From Natronosalvus hydrolyticus (lineage in GTDB: Archaea > Halobacteriota > Halobacteria > Halobacteriales > Natrialbaceae): a DNA stretch of 64,000 nt. This document shows positions 18,345-27,811 of this stretch, piece by piece. The position numbers and the translations under genes were made by a program. The stretch spans positions 1 to 64,000 of the forward strand of contig JAOPJZ010000010.1 of the NCBI GenBank assembly GCA_025517525.1, read 5' to 3'. Position 1 is the stretch's first letter. Each line of letters opens with the position of its first letter. Under the pieces are notes generated by a model. The model was not told where the DNA came from, did not search any database, and worked only from the letters and a program-made list of their open reading frames with translations.

Positions 18345-18367
18345 TCGTGAAGGACGTTGCAGGCGGT

Positions 18368-19504
18368 ATGTCACAGACGCCAGTAATCGTGCAGGCCGTG
18401 CGGACACCACAGGGCAAAGACGACGGCGCTTTCGCCGACGTTCGGAGCGAGGACCTCTCGATTCCGTTGGTCAACGAGATGCTCGCAGAAACTGGCCTTT
18501 CGGGCGAGGACGTCGACGACCTGATGTGGGGGTGTGCCCAACAGCGCGACGAGCAGGACAACAACATGGCTCGAGTCATCGCGCTCCTGTCGGACCTGGG
18601 CGAGTCCGTCCCGGCGACGACGATCAACCGCTGGTGTGCCTCCTCGATGCAGGCGCTTATCTCCGCGTCGGACGCGATTCGGGCCGGCCAGCGCGACTGT
18701 ATCATCGCCGGCGGCGTCGAGAATATGTCACGCGTTCCGATGGGAGACAGCTACGCGACCTTACACCCGACGCTCGCGACCGAATACAACGTCGGTGAAC
18801 TCCAGATGGGGATGACCGCCGAGAAGGTCGCTGAAGTGTACGACGTCGACCGCGAGACACAGGACGAGTACGCCCTCCAGAGTCACCAGCGCGCTCACGC
18901 GGCGACTGAAGAGGGTCGTTTCGACGCCCAGATCGTCCCCATCGAAACTGACGAGGGGTCGGTCACGAAAGACGAGGGGATCCGGCCGGACACCGACCTC
19001 GAGACGCTCGCGGGGCTGCCGACCGTATTCAAAGGCGACGGAACGGTCACGCCCGGTAACGCCTCCCAGATCTCGGACGGTGCGGCCGGTCTCATGGTCA
19101 CGAGCGAGGCATTTGCCGAGGAACACGACCTCGAGGTACTGGCGACGGTCGGGTCGAACAACGTCGCTGGCGTCGACCCGACGGTGATGGGCATCGGTCC
19201 GGTCCCGGCGACGGAGGGCCTGCTCGAGCGAACCGGTCGCGACATCGACGAGTACGACCTGGTTGAACTCAACGAGGCGTTCGCGAGCCAGGCGGTCTAC
19301 TGTCGTGACGAACTTGGTATCGACAACGAACACTTTAACGTCAACGGTGGCGCGATTGCCGTCGGTCACCCACTCGGGGCCTCCGGGGCTCGCCTGCCCG
19401 TCACCCTGATCCACGAGTTGCTCGAGCGCGGTGGCGGTCGAGGGCTGGCGACGTTGTGTGTCGGCTTTGGCCAAGGGGCGGCTATCGAGTTCGACGTCGA
19501 GTAA
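18368..19504 (+). CDS. Acetyl-CoA C-acyltransferase (thiolase)
   Basis: The 378-residue protein is a degradative-type thiolase. The nucleophile Cys90 lies in NRWCASSMQ, GGVENMSRVPMG follows, and the catalytic His (GHPLGASGAR) and second Cys (LCVGFGQG) are near the C terminus. It cleaves 3-oxoacyl-CoA with CoA, or condenses acetyl-CoA. All catalytic residues are present and the length is normal. It stands alone, with a ROK kinase 168 nt downstream. The TATA-like box at 18337 fixes the start. Confidence 0.92.
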   Translation: MSQTPVIVQAVRTPQGKDDGAFADVRSEDLSIPLVNEMLAETGLSGEDVDDLMWGCAQQRDEQDNNMARVIALLSDLGESVPATTINRWCASSMQALISASDAIRAGQRDCIIAGGVENMSRVPMGDSYATLHPTLATEYNVGELQMGMTAEKVAEVYDVDRETQDEYALQSHQRAHAATEEGRFDAQIVPIETDEGSVTKDEGIRPDTDLETLAGLPTVFKGDGTVTPGNASQISDGAAGLMVTSEAFAEEHDLEVLATVGSNNVAGVDPTVMGIGPVPATEGLLERTGRDIDEYDLVELNEAFASQAVYCRDELGIDNEHFNVNGGAIAVGHPLGASGARLPVTLIHELLERGGGRGLATLCVGFGQGAAIEFDVE

Positions 19505-19635
19505 CGGGGTTTGACCTGGGCTTTTTGGTCCAGATTTTGCGAGCGAGGCGCAAGCCGAGCAAGACAAAAGGTGGGTGGGACAAAAGGTGGTTGTCCAAAC
19601 GTGCCATGGATACTCACTCTCGAGTAATAATCTGT

Positions 19636-19644
19636 GTAGTTAAG
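19636..19644 (+). promoter_or_regulatory. TATA-like box for the ROK kinase gene
   Basis: tagttaagt lies about 33 nt upstream of ATG 19673, near the spacing expected for a short-leader transcript. Confidence 0.35.
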
Positions 19645-19672
19645 TGAGGGGCCGTCGGTTACTCAGATAAGA

Positions 19673-20644
19673 ATGGTCTATTACGCGGGCGTCGACCTCG
19701 GCGCAACCAACGTTCGGGCCATCGTTGGTGACGAAGGTGGCCGGACGCTGGCCTCGAGTCGGAACGCAACCCCTCGTGGACCCACCGGGATCGACGTGAC
19801 CGAACAGGTCCTCGAGACGGTTCGGGAAGCCTGTCGAACGGCAGGCGTCGAGCCGGCACAGGTCGAGGCCGTCGGCATCGGCTCGATCGGCCCCTTCGAT
19901 CTGGCCGAAGGGGCGGTTATCGACCCGGCGAACCTTCCGGACACGATCGACCGGATTCCATTGACGGGGCCTATTTCGAAACTCGTCGATTCCGACGCCG
20001 TCTACCTCCACAACGACACGAACGCGGGCGTGATCGGCGAGCGCTTTCACTCGGATCGCAACCCCGACGACATGGTGTACGTGACCATCTCCTCGGGGAT
20101 TGGGGCCGGCGTTTGCTGTGACGGGGGGATTATCGACGGCTGGGACGGCAACGCTGGTGAGGTTGGCCACTGCGTGGTCGACCCGCGAGGTCGACTCACC
20201 TGTGGCTGTGGCATCGACGGCCACTGGGAAGCCTACTGCTCGGGGAACAACATCCCCGAATACGCCCGCTTGCTCGCTGAGGACGACCCAACGATAACGA
20301 CGGATCTACCGCTCGAGGATCCGGATTTCACCGCCAAAGACGTCTTCGACCTTGCGGGCACCGACGAGCTGGCCGATCACACCATCGAGCAGGTGGCCCA
20401 CTGGAACGCGATCGGGATTTCGAACATCGTCCACTCTTACGCGCCGCTGGTCGTCTCGCTGGGGGGTGCCGTCGTTTTGCATAACGAGGAACTCGTAGCG
20501 GATCCGATCCGCGAACGGGTCCCCGATATGGTCATGTCGAACGTTCCCGAAATCACCGTCACCGGCCTTGGTGATGACGTGGTGCTCGAGGGGGCCCTTG
20601 CCAGTGCGATGACCGACGGAACTGGGGACCGGCGCCGGTTGTAA
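19673..20644 (+). CDS. glk: ROK family sugar kinase (glucokinase-like)
   Basis: The 323-residue protein has the phosphate-binding GVDLGATNVRA at the N terminus and the catalytic Asp in LHNDTNAG. The ROK zinc motif is GEVGHCVVDPRGRLTCGCG, followed by GHWEAYCSG with its Glu. These fit ATP-dependent hexose kinases. Glucokinase activity is plausible, but N-acetylhexosamine or other sugar kinases share the motifs. A separate glucose dehydrogenase pathway gene lies at 51467, so both phosphorylating and oxidative glucose entry may exist. Confidence 0.85.
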   Translation: MVYYAGVDLGATNVRAIVGDEGGRTLASSRNATPRGPTGIDVTEQVLETVREACRTAGVEPAQVEAVGIGSIGPFDLAEGAVIDPANLPDTIDRIPLTGPISKLVDSDAVYLHNDTNAGVIGERFHSDRNPDDMVYVTISSGIGAGVCCDGGIIDGWDGNAGEVGHCVVDPRGRLTCGCGIDGHWEAYCSGNNIPEYARLLAEDDPTITTDLPLEDPDFTAKDVFDLAGTDELADHTIEQVAHWNAIGISNIVHSYAPLVVSLGGAVVLHNEELVADPIRERVPDMVMSNVPEITVTGLGDDVVLEGALASAMTDGTGDRRRL

Positions 20645-20712
20645 TAATCACTTCAACGTCTATAGCAGCTTCATATGAATTTCATATCGTTACTCGAGAT
20701 GGCCCGATGAAT

Positions 20713-20719
20713 TTTATAC
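20713..20719 (+). promoter_or_regulatory. TATA-like box for the LVIVD protein gene
   Basis: tttatac is centred about 25 nt before ATG 20740. It makes that the leaderless start and excludes the in-frame codon at 20707. Confidence 0.45.
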
Positions 20720-20739
20720 CCAGCAATCCAGGATGTCGT

Positions 20740-22287
20740 ATGCAACGACGGTCGCTCCTTCGTTCGCTGGGAGTCGTCACAACGGGAGTGGGAACGGGTA
20801 TCGGGGGACTGGGAACAGGAATATCGCGTACTCGCGCGACAGCGGATTCGTCCTACGAGCCGCTCGGTAGGGTGCCAGTTACGGGTGCCTGTGAGGCGGT
20901 CGTGGGTGACGACGGTCAAACGGTGTATCTCGCCACCGTCGAGGGGTTTGCGACGGTCGATATTTCCGATCCAAGAGAGCCGACGGTGCTCGTCGAAGAA
21001 CACAACTTGCTCGAGGACGACGACCGCGAGTTAACCGATATTCTGGACGTCAAAGTGAGCGAGGAGCGACTGGTCGTTCCCGGACCGGCGAATCCGGCTC
21101 CCAATCAGTTTAACGGTTTCGTCTGCTACGACGTGAGCGACCCTGCCAATCCCGTCCAACTGGGTGAGCCCTACGAAACCGACTATCACATTCACAACTG
21201 CTTTCTCGAGGGCGAGCGCCTCTATCTCGTCGCGAACGATCTTGAGGGTAACCCACTGACGATTCTCGACGTAGGCGGGGATGAACCCGAAGAAATCGGT
21301 CGATGGTCGCTACTCGATTACGAACCTGGCTGGGGCGAGGTCGACCCGTTCTTGTACTACTTACACGACGTGTACGTTCACGACGGGATTGCGTATCTAG
21401 CCTACTGGAACGCGGGGACGTATCTCCTCGACGTGAGTGATCCGGCCGATCCCGAGTACATTTCCCACGTGGCCGAGACGACGCTCGAGGAACAGCGCGA
21501 GATTCCGGACGGGTCAGTCAACGATTACTATATCGGCTTGCCCGGGAACGACCACTACTCCGCTGTCGACGAAACGGGAACGATCATGGCCGTGGGCCGG
21601 GAGGCCTGGGAAACCGGTGCCCCCGAAGCCGACCGGCCGGGTGGTATCGACATCTACGACGTGAGCGACCCATCGGAACCGACGAAGACGGCCTCTATCG
21701 AGCCGCCTGAAACGCCCGACGCAACCTATGGTAGCGGGAAGTGGACCACAGCACACAACTTCGAATTGCGGGATGGCTGGCTCTATGCCTCGTGGTACCG
21801 TGGTGGCGTGACGATTCACGACCTCGCAGTCCTCGAGGAACCGGAAGAAATCACCGCGTGGCGCGATCCGTCAGTGGCCGCGTTCTGGACCGCTCGAGTG
21901 GCGCAACCGGGCGAAACCTTCGTGGCGAGCAGCACCCCAATCATCCCGACGGCAAATACGGAAGGGGCACTCTACGTCTTCCCGAGCGAACCGGGTTTCC
22001 AGTCTGACCCACCAACGTTCGAAACCACTGCTGACACGGATACGGATGACGACGACGGGGCGAACGGAGGCGCTGACGAGCAGGACGGCGATGGGACGAG
22101 CGCTGAAACCGATGACGCAACCGATGACAGCCCGGGAGACACGTCGTCTGACGACGGGACAGGCGATAGCGACGACGCTGAAGACGCGATACCCGGCTTT
22201 ACCGGACTTGTCGCTGCGGGTACTGTTGCCGGTGGCGCGCTCGCGCTCGAGCGTCGTCGTCGATCCGACGACGGCGACACACAGTGA
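20740..22287 (+). CDS. Secreted LVIVD-repeat beta-propeller surface protein
   Basis: The 515-residue protein has an RR signal (MQRRSLLRSLG). Repeats of VYLATVEGFATVDISDP, FVCYDVSDP, TYLLDVSDP and IDIYDVSDP type follow, the LVIVD repeat that forms a beta propeller. From about residue 430 an Asp/Thr/Ser/Gly-rich linker leads to IPGFTGL, a hydrophobic helix and ERRRR at the C terminus. That layout resembles a PGF-CTERM archaeosortase signal, which would anchor it to the cell surface. The function of LVIVD proteins is largely unknown. It is monocistronic. Confidence 0.82.
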   Translation: MQRRSLLRSLGVVTTGVGTGIGGLGTGISRTRATADSSYEPLGRVPVTGACEAVVGDDGQTVYLATVEGFATVDISDPREPTVLVEEHNLLEDDDRELTDILDVKVSEERLVVPGPANPAPNQFNGFVCYDVSDPANPVQLGEPYETDYHIHNCFLEGERLYLVANDLEGNPLTILDVGGDEPEEIGRWSLLDYEPGWGEVDPFLYYLHDVYVHDGIAYLAYWNAGTYLLDVSDPADPEYISHVAETTLEEQREIPDGSVNDYYIGLPGNDHYSAVDETGTIMAVGREAWETGAPEADRPGGIDIYDVSDPSEPTKTASIEPPETPDATYGSGKWTTAHNFELRDGWLYASWYRGGVTIHDLAVLEEPEEITAWRDPSVAAFWTARVAQPGETFVASSTPIIPTANTEGALYVFPSEPGFQSDPPTFETTADTDTDDDDGANGGADEQDGDGTSAETDDATDDSPGDTSSDDGTGDSDDAEDAIPGFTGLVAAGTVAGGALALERRRRSDDGDTQ

Positions 22288-22362
22288 GTCAGCGACGCCA
22301 GTGAGTCTGTGGCCCGATAAATCAGATCCATTTGTCAGTTTGGGGCCTCGATACGTTCGGCT

Positions 22363-22448
22363 AGTACCCTCCCAAACGTCGACTCGTGAGTGAAATCGAA
22401 CGCAACCGCGTGATTTCACTCACACGTACAGGTTTGGGAAGCCACTAG
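22363..22448. repeat. MITE-like palindromic element (family C), copy 1
   Basis: The 86-bp element has imperfect terminal inverted repeats of about 36 bp. The left end begins TAGTaCCcTCCCAAAC and ends gtgagtgaaatc; the right end is the complement of TAGTGGCTTCCCAAAC and gtgagtgaaatc. A second copy lies at 49115-49202. It encodes nothing and occupies the gap between the LVIVD and NifU-like genes. Confidence 0.7.
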
Positions 22449-22550
22449 ATCGGTTGTCAGCCTTGAGGTGAGTCGAATTGTCGGTTTCTATCTGTCGGCG
22501 TAGGTGGCACAAACCAAACCCTTTCGGTTGCTGGTTCCCTAGCACAGGTA

Positions 22551-22916
22551 ATGACTGGTTCCGAGGACGATGTACCCCTGAAAGAACGCGTCGAGAAATT
22601 CCTCACTCGGGAAATGCCGATTATCCAAATGCACGGCGGGACGAGTGCCGTTCGTGAAGCAAACCCGGAAACTGGCGAGGTGATCATCGAACTGGGTGGC
22701 GGCTGTAGCGGCTGTGATGTCGCAGATATCACGACGGGGAACATCGAAGCCGAACTGCTCACCTGGCCCGAAATCGAGGATATCACGGTTCGAGTCCCAG
22801 ACCCGCGAGAGACTCTGGGTGGTCCGGAACAGGCCGAATCCATCATGGGTATCGACCGCACGGAAGGTGGCCGTGGCGACTGGGGTTCTTCGAATCCCGG
22901 CCGCGACCACCTGTAG
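22551..22916 (+). CDS. NifU-like iron-sulfur scaffold protein
   Basis: The 121-residue protein contains the NifU C-terminal (Nfu) domain: an N-terminal helix, MHGGTSAVREANPETGEVIIEL, then the cluster-binding CxxC in GGGCSGCDVADIT. Nfu proteins carry Fe-S clusters to apoproteins. The C-terminal 30 residues (about 90-121) are an added polar tail. The gene's last codons and stop lie inside a 30-bp tandem duplication. Confidence 0.87.
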   Translation: MTGSEDDVPLKERVEKFLTREMPIIQMHGGTSAVREANPETGEVIIELGGGCSGCDVADITTGNIEAELLTWPEIEDITVRVPDPRETLGGPEQAESIMGIDRTEGGRGDWGSSNPGRDHL

Positions 22917-22963
22917 GCGCTCTGGAACAGTAACGACCATCTGTAGACGTTCTGGGACAGCAA
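22904..22963 (+). repeat. 30-bp imperfect tandem repeat spanning the NifU-like stop
   Basis: Two units starting cgacca at 22904 and 22934 share the order ctgtag, ctgg(g)acag and taa/caa. A partial third unit follows (tttgtagccac). The stop codon of the NifU-like gene lies in the first unit, and an equivalent tag lies in the second. Confidence 0.6.
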
Positions 22964-23162
22964 CCTCGTTTTGTAGCCACACTCGAGCAATTTCCGAACG
23001 CACCGAGCGTTTTTCACAATTCGCTGGGGCGCTCGAGCCGTCGTCCGTCGTGTCGAATGCTCACACGGCCGGTCAGTTTTGGCGGTGCCTATACGTTTTT
23101 ACAGCCTGGATGCACAGTCGTAGCCATGACGACGTGTGGACGCCCACCGGGAGGTATCGTCG

Positions 23163-23762
23163 ATGAGTGACGAGTGCGCTTCCGGGGGGTCGACAGCGGA
23201 CGCGAACGTCGATGCGCCGGAGGAGGCGTCCGCCACCGAAGCCGATGGCGGGCTGAGTGCGTACACGGTTCGCCTCGAGTTAGTCGACGAACCGGGCGAA
23301 TTGCTCCGGGCGCTCGAGCCGATCAGCGCAAACGGTGGCAATCTCCTGAGTATTCACCACGAGCGCGGAAACATTACGCCACGTGGGCACATTCCGGTCG
23401 AGGTCGATCTCGAATGTGCACCCGGCCGGTTCGATGGTATCGTCGACGCGTTACGAGACGCTGGTATCAACGTGATTCAGGCCGGCCCGGAACGCTTCGG
23501 TGAAGAACTGACCGTGTTGCTCGTCGGCCACCTGGTCGAAACTGACCTTTCGGATACGCTTTCGACCATCAGCCGTGACGAGAACGCCTCCGTTCTCGAC
23601 CTTTCACTGACAGCACCGGACGGAATGGAAGACGTCTCGAGTGCACGCATACGATTGGCCGTGGATTCGGGGAACGCCGAATCGGTTCTCGAAAATCTTC
23701 GGGCACTCGCTGACGGCAAGGGCCTTCGCCTTGTTGAACCGCTCACGGGGGGTGAAGCCTGA
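23163..23762 (+). CDS. ACT-domain regulatory protein paired with homoserine dehydrogenase
   Basis: The 199-residue protein has an acidic N-terminal tail (1-35), then an ACT domain (VRLELVDEPGELLRALEPI, SIHHERG) and a second, more divergent alpha/beta module (LTVLLVGHLVETDLSDTL). ACT domains bind amino acids and regulate biosynthetic enzymes. The stop overlaps the homoserine dehydrogenase start by one base, so it is likely the feedback-sensing subunit of that enzyme, separate here rather than fused. ATG 23163 is preferred to upstream starts by placement. Confidence 0.85.
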   Translation: MSDECASGGSTADANVDAPEEASATEADGGLSAYTVRLELVDEPGELLRALEPISANGGNLLSIHHERGNITPRGHIPVEVDLECAPGRFDGIVDALRDAGINVIQAGPERFGEELTVLLVGHLVETDLSDTLSTISRDENASVLDLSLTAPDGMEDVSSARIRLAVDSGNAESVLENLRALADGKGLRLVEPLTGGEA

Positions 23763-24709
23763 TGCAACTGGCGATCCTCGGCGCCGGTGCCGTGGGCACG
23801 TCCGTGGCCGACCTCGCCAGCGAGTACGGACACGAGATAGTCGGACTGGCCGACTCGAGCACGGCAGCCGTTGCTAATACTGGCGGGGAAATCGACGTCC
23901 CCGGTGCGCTCGAGCGTAAGGCGGGCGACGAACCGCTCGGTGAGGCGAGCCTGGAGGCCGTTTTCGAGACGGACTACGACGTCCTCATCGAGGCCACTCC
24001 AACCACTCTCGGTGAGGCCGAACCCGGCTTCGGTCACTGCAAGCGAGCCCTCGAGGCCGACCGGCACGTCGTCCTCGCAAACAAGGGCCCGGTCGCCGAA
24101 CGCTACGACGAGTTGCGCGACCTCGAGCGAGCGAGCGCTGGATCGGTCCGCTTCGAGGCCGCCGTCGGGGGCGCGATTCCCGTCCTCTCGACCATCGAAG
24201 ACTGCACGCCACAGGCGGTCACTGCCGTCCGGGGCGTGCTCAACGGAACGGCGAATTTCATCCTCACGCGAATGGCAGCCGAGGGCCTCGACTACGAACA
24301 CGTACTCGCTGAAGCACAGGACCTGGGCGTGGCCGAAGCCGACCCGACGTTCGACGTCGACGGCACCGACGCCGCCCTGAAGGGGGTTATCCTCGCGAAC
24401 GTGCTTGCGGATGGCGGCTTTTCGCTTGCCGACGCTGACGTGACCGGTATTCAGGACATTCCGCCGAGCGCACTCGAGTTAGCGGCCGAAGACGGCCAGA
24501 CCATCCGTCTCGTGGGCGAAGCGACGCGTGATGGCATCCGTGTCGGACCACGACTCGTGCCCGAAAACGGAGCGATGGCCGTCTCGGGAACACAGAACAT
24601 CGTTCAGATTGAGACTCGACACGCCGGCGATCTGTACTCGAGCGGCCGCGGCGCGGGTGGCCCGGAGACGGCGACGGCTGTCCTGTCCGATGTGGGCAGA
24701 CTCCCATAG
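23762..24709 (+). CDS. hom: Homoserine dehydrogenase
   Basis: The 315-residue protein has the N-terminal Rossmann motif GAGAVGTSVADLAS, NKGPVAERYDEL with the conserved lysine, and the substrate domain EAAVGGAIPVLSTIE and GVLNGTANFILTRM, followed by the catalytic region around DPTFDVDGTDAALK. It reduces aspartate semialdehyde to homoserine for threonine and methionine synthesis. It lacks a C-terminal ACT domain, which is instead encoded by the overlapping upstream gene. The length is typical of short archaeal enzymes. A T-rich tract follows the stop. Confidence 0.92.
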   Translation: MQLAILGAGAVGTSVADLASEYGHEIVGLADSSTAAVANTGGEIDVPGALERKAGDEPLGEASLEAVFETDYDVLIEATPTTLGEAEPGFGHCKRALEADRHVVLANKGPVAERYDELRDLERASAGSVRFEAAVGGAIPVLSTIEDCTPQAVTAVRGVLNGTANFILTRMAAEGLDYEHVLAEAQDLGVAEADPTFDVDGTDAALKGVILANVLADGGFSLADADVTGIQDIPPSALELAAEDGQTIRLVGEATRDGIRVGPRLVPENGAMAVSGTQNIVQIETRHAGDLYSSGRGAGGPETATAVLSDVGRLP

Positions 24710-24718
24710 TTATTTTTT
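24710..24718 (+). terminator. T-rich terminator after homoserine dehydrogenase
   Basis: The tract ttatttttt directly follows the hom stop, as expected for archaeal oligo-T termination. Confidence 0.35.
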
Positions 24719-24862
24719 GGGCCGTCCTGAGATTTCCAGTGGAAAGGACTCGCTCGAGTGACTCCAGCATCGATGATTCCGATAGCGGGATAGTGTCCTG
24801 TTTGTGCTCGCGCGCCAGTGGATTCGCCCGTTCAGGATACCTGCCAGTTGAGATGACTGTAT

Positions 24863-24945
24863 TATAGTAACCACCGAAATCATTGCACACACTATCGCAA
24901 GACTGCGCCGTGATAGGTGGCTAAATCGTCTCAATGGCGAGGGTC
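24863..24945 (-). repeat. MITE-like palindromic element (family A), copy 1
   Basis: It begins tatagtaacc and contains attgcacacactatcgcaag and gataggtggctaaatcg. It is the reverse orientation of the element at 53178-53261. It lies in the 452-nt gap before the EF-1alpha gene, which otherwise holds only the promoter. Confidence 0.65.
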
Positions 24946-25130
24946 ATCTGGCATCCGGTACCGACACGCGCGGTTGATTTGCGGGTCTTGCTGAGAGCAA
25001 GGCTACTGATACATCGTCCGCTTATCGGGACGGTCAGTGCGTGTGCAACACTCACAAACCGCAAGGGGGCGACGGGGTGGTTCGAATACACTTTCGAAAT
25101 GGTTTTAACCGCATCGGGCAAAATAGACCG

Positions 25131-25137
25131 ATATAAG
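25131..25137 (+). promoter_or_regulatory. TATA-like box for the EF-1alpha / S10 operon
   Basis: atataag is centred about 28 nt before ATG 25162, predicting a leaderless transcript. Confidence 0.5.
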
Positions 25138-25161
25138 CGCCTTTGCGCGTGAGCTATAACA

Positions 25162-26427
25162 ATGAGCGACAAACCACACCAAAACTTGGCCATTATCGGC
25201 CACGTCGACCACGGAAAGAGTACGCTGGTCGGACGCCTCCTGTTCGAGACAGGAAGCGTACCGGAGCACGTCATCGAGCAGCACCGACAGGAAGCTGAGG
25301 AGAAAGGCAAAGGCGGATTCGAGTTCGCCTACGTCATGGACAATCTCGCCGAAGAGCGAGAGCGCGGTGTCACCATCGACATCGCCCACCAGGAGTTCGA
25401 CACGGACAAATACTACTTCACTATCGTCGACTGTCCTGGTCACCGTGACTTCGTCAAGAACATGATCACGGGCGCATCCCAGGCGGACAACGCCGTCCTC
25501 GTCGTCGCCGCAGACGACGGTGTCGCGCCCCAGACCCAGGAACACGTTTTCCTGGCCCGAACGCTCGGCATCAACGAGCTGCTCATCGGTATCAACAAGA
25601 TGGACATCGTCGACTACTCCGAGGACACCTACAAGGAAGTCGTCGAAGAGGTCAACCAGCTCCTCAACCAGGTCCAGTTCCAGGTTTCGGATGACTCGTT
25701 CATCCCGATCTCGGCGTTCGAGGGCGACAACATCGCCGAATCCTCCGACAACACGCCGTGGTACGACGGCCGTACCCTGCTCGAGTCCCTGAACGACCTG
25801 CCAGAGACCCAGGAGCCGACCGACGCGCCCCTCCGTCTCCCCATTCAGGACGTTTACACCATCTCCGGTATCGGTACCGTCCCCGTCGGACGACTCGAGA
25901 CCGGGACGATGAACGTTGGTGACAACGTTTCCTTCCAGCCAAGCGACGTTGGCGGCGAAGTGAAAACCATCGAGATGCACCACGAAGAGGTCCCAAGCGC
26001 CGGACCCGGTGACAACGTTGGTTTCAACGTCCGTGGCATCGGCAAAGACGACATCCGCCGCGGTGACGTCTGTGGCCCAGCCGACGACCCACCAAGCGTC
26101 GCCGAGACGTTCCAGGCCCAGATCATCGTCATGCAGCACCCATCGGTCATCACCGCCGGGTACACGCCGGTCTTCCACGCTCACACGAGCCAGGTTGCCT
26201 GTACTATCGAATCGATCGACAAGAAGATGGACCCCTCGAGCGGCGAAGTCGCCGAGGAGAACCCAGACTTCATCCAGTCGGGTGACGCTGCCGTGGTCAC
26301 GATCCGACCACAAAAGCCCCTCAGCATCGAGCCAGCAAGCGAAATTCCCGAACTTGGGAGCTTCGCCATCCGTGACATGGGTCAGACCATCGCGGCAGGC
26401 AAAGTCCTGAGCGTTAGCGAGAAATAA
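25162..26427 (+). CDS. tuf: Translation elongation factor EF-1alpha
   Basis: The 421-residue GTPase has G1 GHVDHGKST, the switch I effector region [12 protein letters not shown]3 DCPGHRDF and G4 NKMD, followed by the two beta-barrel domains. It delivers aminoacyl-tRNA to the ribosome. The length matches archaeal EF-1alpha. Codon choice is strongly C-ending, as expected for a highly expressed gene. The S10 gene starts at the very next base after the stop, the usual haloarchaeal pairing. Confidence 0.98.
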   Translation: MSDKPHQNLAIIGHVDHGKSTLVGRLLFETGSVPEHVIEQHRQEAEEKGKGGFEFAYVMDNLAEERERGVTIDIAHQEFDTDKYYFTIVDCPGHRDFVKNMITGASQADNAVLVVAADDGVAPQTQEHVFLARTLGINELLIGINKMDIVDYSEDTYKEVVEEVNQLLNQVQFQVSDDSFIPISAFEGDNIAESSDNTPWYDGRTLLESLNDLPETQEPTDAPLRLPIQDVYTISGIGTVPVGRLETGTMNVGDNVSFQPSDVGGEVKTIEMHHEEVPSAGPGDNVGFNVRGIGKDDIRRGDVCGPADDPPSVAETFQAQIIVMQHPSVITAGYTPVFHAHTSQVACTIESIDKKMDPSSGEVAEENPDFIQSGDAAVVTIRPQKPLSIEPASEIPELGSFAIRDMGQTIAAGKVLSVSEK

Positions 26428-26736
26428 ATGCAGCAGGCACGCGTTCGACTCGCGGGCACCAACCCCAACGATCTGGACGACATCTGTGCGGACGTCCGCG
26501 AGATTGCGAACAACACCGGCGTCAACCTCAGCGGTCCGATTCCGCTGCCGACGAAGACGCTCGAGGTGCCAGCGCGAAAATCTCCAGACGGCGAAGGTAC
26601 CGCCACGTGGGAGCACTGGGAAATGCGCGTCCACAAGCGCCTGATCGATCTGGACGCCGACGAACGCGCACTCCGACAGCTCATGCGTATCCAGGTGCCA
26701 AACGACGTTTCGATCGAGATCGTCCTCGAAGACTGA
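26428..26736 (+). CDS. rpsJ: 30S ribosomal protein S10
   Basis: The 102-residue protein shows the S10 signatures [34 protein letters not shown], and [14 protein letters not shown]. It is part of the head of the small subunit. It directly abuts the EF-1alpha gene with no intergenic base, so both are translated from one mRNA. Confidence 0.97.
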   Translation: MQQARVRLAGTNPNDLDDICADVREIANNTGVNLSGPIPLPTKTLEVPARKSPDGEGTATWEHWEMRVHKRLIDLDADERALRQLMRIQVPNDVSIEIVLED

Positions 26737-26873
26737 TCCCTCGATTCGAACTCGCTCGTTTCGGACACTTCCTATCGAGCCAACAAAACCGGTTTGTTGG
26801 CACCGATTTTCACCCGCTCGAGCAACGCGTCTGCCCGACACAGACTTTTGTGGTTCCCCGTTGAACCCCAGGT

Positions 26874-27503
26874 ATGGCGTCTGATTCGCCGAGTCCACTC
26901 CTCGAGACACTCGGATTGTTCGCGATCGTCTTCATCTTGCAGTGGATTGCGGCCCTGTTCAGTCTCGCCGTGATGGCCGGACTGTTCGTGCTTGCGCCCC
27001 CGCTCGAGTCAAATCCGTGGACGATTGTGACGAGCGTGTACGCCCACGGCAGTCTCGAACACCTTCTCTCGAACAGTATCGGCCTGCTCGTTTTCGGCTG
27101 GCCGATCGCTCGAGCGACGACTCGAGTGCGATTTCACACGTTTTTCGTGGTTACCGGCGCGTTCGCCGGTATCTCGCAGGTTCTCGTCACGAGTGCGCTC
27201 GCGCCGTTGACCGGAGGGGAGGCAACGGCCGTGTTGGGTGCCAGTGGCGCGGTCTTCGCCCTGATGGGGTATCTGATAGCCGGCAACCGACTCTCGGAGG
27301 GGTTCGCGTCGCGGGTGGACGTTCCTTTGTGGGTGACGCTCGTGGTCTTCGTGATCCTCGCGAGCGTGATTACGATCGCTACGGGTGCGCCGGGTGTCGC
27401 CCTCGTGGCGCACTTTACGGGGTTCCTGGTGGGACTCGTGGCGGGTCGAATGGGGGTTCTCGAGGTTAGGGGGGCGACTCGAGAGCGACGGGCGGCGGCG
27501 TGA
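26874..27503 (+). CDS. Rhomboid-family intramembrane serine protease
   Basis: The 209-residue membrane protein has about six helices. The catalytic Ser124 lies in LGASGAVF and His180 in VALVAHFTGFLVG. The oxyanion-region His63 and Asn67 occur in HGSLEHLLSN. These are the complete rhomboid determinants, so it probably cleaves membrane proteins within the bilayer. It has a short N terminus with no extra domain. The gene is followed by tRNA-Ala. Confidence 0.88.
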   Translation: MASDSPSPLLETLGLFAIVFILQWIAALFSLAVMAGLFVLAPPLESNPWTIVTSVYAHGSLEHLLSNSIGLLVFGWPIARATTRVRFHTFFVVTGAFAGISQVLVTSALAPLTGGEATAVLGASGAVFALMGYLIAGNRLSEGFASRVDVPLWVTLVVFVILASVITIATGAPGVALVAHFTGFLVGLVAGRMGVLEVRGATRERRAAA

Positions 27504-27608
27504 TCTTGGAGTCGGTTTCTGGAGACTGGGCGGATGTATGTCTAGTGGGGGTCCTCGTCTGCTTCGAAACACAAGACACAAGTACAAACCGCGGATAGAT
27601 TCCCTCGA

Positions 27609-27680
27609 GGGCTCGTAGATCAGCGGTAGATCGCTTCCTTCGCAAGGAAGAGGCCCTGGGTTCAAATCCCAGCGAGTCCA
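27609..27680 (+). tRNA. tRNA-Ala(CGC)
   Basis: The 72-nt cloverleaf has acceptor arms GGGCTCG and CGAGTCC with a G3:U70 wobble, the alanine identity element. The anticodon stem CTTCC/GGAAG holds the loop TTCGCAA with anticodon CGC. The T arm is CTGGG TTCAAAT CCCAG, and the discriminator is A. There is no intron and no encoded CCA. Confidence 0.95.
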
Positions 27681-27811
27681 CTATTCCTGCACGGCGAGCA
27701 AACTCGCGAGCCGTGCGAATCGTCGTCGAAGCTGGGGTTTGAAGCTCTGTGAGTCGCAGCCCGCACAGAACTTGGTGTCGTGCCGCATTCCCGCCCGCAC
27801 AACCCTCCCGG

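Noticed and set aside
25105..26910. 601-codon open frame antisense to EF-1alpha and S10
   Set aside because: It is the mirror of a strongly C-ending coding sequence on the plus strand; the translation is Val/Asp/Gly-rich without any domain.
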